A stretch of DNA of 64,000 nucleotides from Bubalus kerabau (taxonomy: Eukaryota; Chordata; Mammalia; Artiodactyla; Bovidae): assembly GCF_029407905.1 (NCBI RefSeq), contig NC_073627.1:135607697-135671696 (forward strand), written 5' to 3'. Made by a program: the position numbers and the translations under genes. Below the pieces are notes generated by a model that was not told where the DNA came from, made no database searches, and saw only the letters and a program-made list of their open reading frames with translations. Numbering within the stretch: the stretch's first letter is position 1; each line of letters starts with the position of its first letter. Of this stretch, positions 63,001 through 64,000 are shown piece by piece.

Positions 63001-63926
63001 GGATTGAAAGATACTTCAGGAGACTGATGCTTGGGTGAGACCCCTGCCTGCAGCCCGTTCTTACCTTCCTTGGTAAAAAGTTGTATTGGGCCTCTGCGGC
63101 GGCACGTGGTGGCAGAATGGAGGAGGAGAGCTGCTGTGACAGGGAAGTCAGCAACATCCTTTAAGAGGGCTCCTTCCTTCTTCTGTTGGGAGTAGAGATG
63201 GACTAGAAGATCCCCTGGAGGATACGGGTCTGGTCCAGCAGCAGTTGGACCAGCTGTCTACCATCGGGCGCTGTGAATACGAGAAGACGTGTGCACTGCT
63301 CGTGCAGTTGTTTGACCAGTCTGCCCAGTCCTACCAGGAGCTGCTCCAGAGTGCCAGCGCCAGCCCCATGGACATCGCAGTGCAGGAAGGTAAGTGGACA
63401 CCCGACTGCCGTCCGTACCCTTTCACTCACTGTCACCTCCCTCTCACCTCCCCGATTCAGAAAACTTTCCATCCTCAGTTAGCTTCATATAAACAAGAAT
63501 ATTTGATAATAAATGCCATGGGGAACTAGGGAAGAGCAACTGAAGTCATATCTGTAGTGGATGTGTTTAAGGAACTACTGCATTCTAAAACTAATGACCC
63601 TGTCTGATAGGGGAGCCTTGGTTATAATGAGTTTCACCCTTGGTATCACCCTTACTAAAGCAGAGGAGTAGCTGTTCTCTGAAGGAACAGTCTGACTTCA
63701 GGGCCTTTTCGCTTTCTTAAGATTAAGGGAGTTCAGAGTAAGAAATGAACCTCACAGTGAGGAATTACTTCTTGCAGTGATGACAGAAGGTGACACTAAT
63801 GGGCCTTCTTCCTGTTGCAGGAAGGCTGACGTGGCTGGTTTACATCATTGGTGCAGTGATTGGTGGCCGGGTCTCTTTTGCCAGCACTGATGAGCAGGAT
63901 GCTATGGACGGCGAGCTTGTCTGTCG
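47894..63926 (+). CDS. XPO7: XPO7 (exportin-7), exons 2-13, partial gene
   Basis: The coding sequence joins 47894-48040, 50471-50564, 51334-51500, 52470-52535, 54920-55024, 56474-56639, 57234-57307, 58617-58736, 60148-60294, 61113-61285, 63196-63389 and 63821-63926. All borders are AG/GT and the frame stays open for 519 codons plus 2 nt. I recognise the product as exportin-7, a RanGTP-dependent nuclear transport receptor of the karyopherin-beta family built from HEAT repeats. From knowledge of the family, it exports cargoes such as p50RhoGAP and 14-3-3 sigma that lack a classical leucine-rich signal, and it is implicated in erythroid nuclear maturation. The importin-beta N-terminal region spans exons 2-4, with the helix [12 protein letters not shown]. 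The paralogue RANBP17 is excluded by residues such as SPDCLSKCQ and DTTHPLTKH. Roughly residues 7-526 of about 1087 are present. The start codon (exon 1, about six residues) lies upstream and the C-terminal half lies downstream. I see no stop or frameshift. Confidence 0.97.
48041..50470 (+). other. XPO7: XPO7 intron 2
   Basis: This intron is 2430 nt. Apart from a ruminant L1 3' fragment (about 49400-49520, minus) it appears to be unique sequence. It ends in a polypyrimidine tract before cttttcacag. Confidence 0.9.
49400..49520 (-). repeat. Ruminant L1 3' end fragment, antisense
   Basis: It contains attgctttacagtgttgtg, gaattagctatatgtatac and cccatgccctcc. Confidence 0.8.
50471..50564 (+). 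CDS. XPO7: XPO7 exon 3 (about residues 56-86)
   Basis: This 94-nt exon enters in phase 0 and leaves after the first base of an Arg codon. It reads [18 protein letters not shown] and ends PLEQRIDI. The acceptor is cttttcacag and the donor GTGAGT. It continues the importin-beta N-terminal domain. The [11 protein letters not shown] helix is typical of exportin-7 and its paralogue RANBP17. Confidence 0.96.
50565..51333 (+). other. XPO7: XPO7 intron 3
   Basis: This intron is 769 nt. It contains one antisense Bov-tA SINE (50950-51161) that makes up more than a quarter of it. Confidence 0.9.
50950..51161 (-). repeat. Bov-tA SINE in XPO7 intron 3
   Basis: The antisense full-length copy runs from tagttgctaagtcgtgtcc to gagctatgagggaagcc. 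It ends about 170 nt before exon 4. Confidence 0.95.
51334..51500 (+). CDS. XPO7: XPO7 exon 4 (about residues 87-142)
   Basis: This 167-nt exon completes the split Arg codon (C + GG) and ends in phase 0 with TRFLQ. It reads [19 protein letters not shown], then [21 protein letters not shown] is a conserved helix of the exportin N-terminal region. The acceptor is ttttatag and the donor GTATGA. Confidence 0.96.
51501..52469 (+). other. XPO7: XPO7 intron 4
   Basis: This intron is 969 nt and AT-rich, with no ruminant SINE that I can recognise. It ends with a run of T before aaaccag. Confidence 0.9.
52470..52535 (+). CDS. XPO7: XPO7 exon 5 (about residues 143-164)
   Basis: This short 66-nt exon is phase 0 at both ends and reads [16 protein letters not shown], then TNEINQ. 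The acceptor follows a T-rich tract (aaaccag) and the donor is GTAAGT. Because it is in frame, skipping it would remove 22 residues without a frameshift. Confidence 0.95.
53320..53530 (+). repeat. MIR SINE
   Basis: It has the order tgtggcaggcactgttctaa, ataaggaaaccaaggcac, then tttgcctatgatatcacag. Confidence 0.85.
53594..53717 (+). repeat. Bov-tA SINE, 5'-truncated
   Basis: The sense core starts at aataggaaatggcaaccc and ends in a CA-rich tail. Confidence 0.92.
54920..55024 (+). CDS. XPO7: XPO7 exon 6 (about residues 165-199)
   Basis: This 105-nt exon is phase 0 at both ends. It reads [20 protein letters not shown] and ends TLSCNLLKQ. The acceptor is tctgcacag, followed at once by gcag, so a second AG sits 4 nt inside the exon; using it would shift the frame. 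The donor is GTGAGA. Confidence 0.96.
55025..56473 (+). other. XPO7: XPO7 intron 6
   Basis: This intron is 1449 nt. I see no recognisable repeat and no exon-like frame. The open stretch from 56315 into exon 7 is intron read-through. Confidence 0.9.
56474..56639 (+). CDS. XPO7: XPO7 exon 7 (about residues 200-254)
   Basis: This 166-nt exon enters in phase 0 and leaves after the first base of an Ala codon. It reads [17 protein letters not shown], then [20 protein letters not shown], ending IPTSWRS. The acidic, serine-rich segment [16 protein letters not shown] is characteristic of exportin-7. The acceptor is tttttacag and the donor GTAACA. Confidence 0.96.
56640..57233 (+). other. XPO7: XPO7 intron 7
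   Basis: This intron is 594 nt, with an A-rich patch near 57060-57080. I see nothing else of note. Confidence 0.9.
57234..57307 (+). CDS. XPO7: XPO7 exon 8 (about residues 255-279)
   Basis: This 74-nt exon completes the split Ala codon (G + CG) and ends in phase 0. It reads [17 protein letters not shown], then PPSFSPL. The acceptor is ctctttcag and the donor GTGAGT. It is one HEAT helix pair. Confidence 0.95.
57308..58616 (+). other. XPO7: XPO7 intron 8
   Basis: This intron is 1309 nt of mainly unique sequence, with an uninterrupted A tract of about 20 nt at 58241-58259. Confidence 0.9.
58617..58736 (+). CDS. XPO7: XPO7 exon 9 (about residues 280-319)
   Basis: This 120-nt exon is phase 0 at both ends. 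It reads [20 protein letters not shown] and ends [11 protein letters not shown]. The acceptor is gctctag and the donor GTATGA. Skipping would be in frame (40 residues). Confidence 0.96.
59263..59406 (+). repeat. CHR-type SINE
   Basis: It runs from gggactcccgtggcagtcc through atgtggcgtggcc to an A/G-rich tail. A perfect 11-bp duplication tactcagttct flanks it at 59252-59262 and 59407-59417. Confidence 0.93.
59507..59518. repeat. C homopolymer
   Basis: A run of about 12 C followed by accccaccc, which is unstable sequence. Confidence 0.9.
59840..59950 (+). repeat. MIR-like fragment
   Basis: It has the order ggcttctgtttcagactct, then tgtgaacaaatgagataata, as in the MIR 3' half. Confidence 0.55.
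60148..60294 (+). CDS. XPO7: XPO7 exon 10 (about residues 320-368)
   Basis: This 147-nt exon is phase 0 at both ends. It reads [20 protein letters not shown], then [16 protein letters not shown], ending TVTSLQ. The acceptor is tcaccag and the donor GTTTGT, a weaker match to the consensus than the other donors here. Confidence 0.96.
60295..61112 (+). other. XPO7: XPO7 intron 10
   Basis: This intron is 818 nt. It holds a MER5-like hAT MITE (about 60529-60713) and a T tract (about 60823-60836). Confidence 0.9.
60529..60713. mobile_element. MER5-like hAT MITE
   Basis: Ends cagtggttctctaaagt and (reverse-complemented) taagtggctctcaga are inverted. The interior atcagaatcatccagagagc and acctctatttctaacag match a common mammalian hAT-Charlie MITE. 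Confidence 0.7.
61113..61285 (+). CDS. XPO7: XPO7 exon 11 (about residues 369-425)
   Basis: This 173-nt exon enters in phase 0 and leaves after two bases of an Arg codon. It reads [20 protein letters not shown], then [18 protein letters not shown], ending ESVHIIL. The [13 protein letters not shown] block is a strong exportin-7/RANBP17 signature. [10 protein letters not shown] fits XPO7; RANBP17 differs there. The acceptor is ttctttag and the donor GTAAGG. Confidence 0.96.
61286..63195 (+). other. XPO7: XPO7 intron 11
   Basis: This intron is 1910 nt. It contains a Bov-tA (62487-62675). The remainder looks unique, including an open stretch at 61619-62146 that I do not regard as coding. Confidence 0.9.
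62487..62675 (+). repeat. Bov-tA SINE in XPO7 intron 11
   Basis: This sense copy starts inside a damaged head (ctcaggtggcgccagtgg), lacks part of the tRNA promoter region, and ends aagcaacttagcacacac. Confidence 0.9.
63196..63389 (+). CDS. XPO7: XPO7 exon 12 (about residues 426-490)
   Basis: This 194-nt exon completes the Arg codon (AG + A) and leaves after the first base of a Gly codon. It reads [20 protein letters not shown], then [16 protein letters not shown], ending MDIAVQE. The acceptor is ggagtag followed by another ag. The first AG (63194-63195) is the one that keeps frame. The donor is GTAAGT. Confidence 0.96.
63390..63820 (+). other. XPO7: XPO7 intron 12
   Basis: This intron is 431 nt and holds no repeat. 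A pyrimidine-rich tract precedes cctgttgcag. Confidence 0.9.
63821..63926 (+). CDS. XPO7: XPO7 exon 13 (about residues 491-526)
   Basis: This 106-nt exon completes the Gly codon (G + GA) and leaves after two bases of an Arg codon (CG). It reads [20 protein letters not shown], then [14 protein letters not shown]. The acceptor is cctgttgcag and the donor GTAAGT. The gene continues beyond the window. Confidence 0.96.
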
Positions 63927-64000
63927 GTAAGTGCTCGCACGGAGGCATCCCGTTTCACTGCTCTCACCCTCCCACCCCCTTTTGGGTCCTGAGACCATGG

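Noticed and set aside
47894..63926. RANBP17 as the identity of the gene
   Set aside because: Diagnostic residues ([38 protein letters not shown]) match exportin-7, not the paralogue. The intact introns also exclude a processed pseudogene.
1..64000. tRNA genes suggested by many tRNA-like promoter boxes
   Set aside because: All that I saw lie in the heads of Bov-tA or CHR SINEs; none forms a free-standing tRNA.
1..64000. CRISPR array, operon or prokaryotic defence system
   Set aside because: Direct repeats here are dispersed SINEs or simple microsatellites, and the only gene is a spliced vertebrate gene.

Overview
This window is nuclear DNA from a ruminant, most likely a bovid such as cattle or a close relative. 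It is CpG-poor and intron-rich. It is packed with repeats known from ruminants: BovB (RTE) LINE fragments, tRNA-derived Bov-tA and dimeric Bov-A2 SINEs, CHR-type SINEs and 3' ends of a ruminant L1. Older mammalian fossils (MIR, CR1/L3, hAT, mariner, older L1) lie beneath them. I cannot settle the species from sequence alone.

Only one protein-coding gene is supported: XPO7 (exportin-7, RANBP16) on the + strand. Twelve consecutive coding exons lie between 47894 and 63926. Joined, they give one open frame of 1559 nt (519 codons plus 2 nt), about residues 7-526 of a roughly 1087-residue karyopherin-beta. Every exon has AG/GT borders and the phases match across all junctions. The exon coding the first six residues, the promoter and the 5' UTR are not in the window. 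The second half of the gene lies beyond 64000.

Bases 1-47893 are read as intron 1, possibly with sequence upstream of an unseen exon. I found no CpG island and no other exon there. About forty SINE or LINE insertions are visible, many with target-site duplications. Notable structures are a head-to-head BovB pair (17781-20500), a hAT transposon with decayed transposase sequence carrying a nested L1 and a nested SINE (21223-23246), an L1 split by a SINE (16939-17290), a CR1/L3 reverse-transcriptase fossil (24230-24490), a small mariner-type hairpin (40285-40352) and an LTR-like block (37865-38217). The last stretch before exon 2 (about 44160-47893) has almost no recognisable repeats and is the best place to look for intronic control elements.

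Bases 47894-64000 hold exons 2-13 with short introns (about 0.4-2.4 kb) and much lower SINE density. I found no CRISPR array, prokaryotic operon, tRNA gene, rRNA gene or new multi-gene system. The most interesting items are structural: the BovB palindrome, the nested hAT fossil, a GTNNGT tandem splice donor after exon 2 and a candidate E-box/GATA pair upstream of exon 2.
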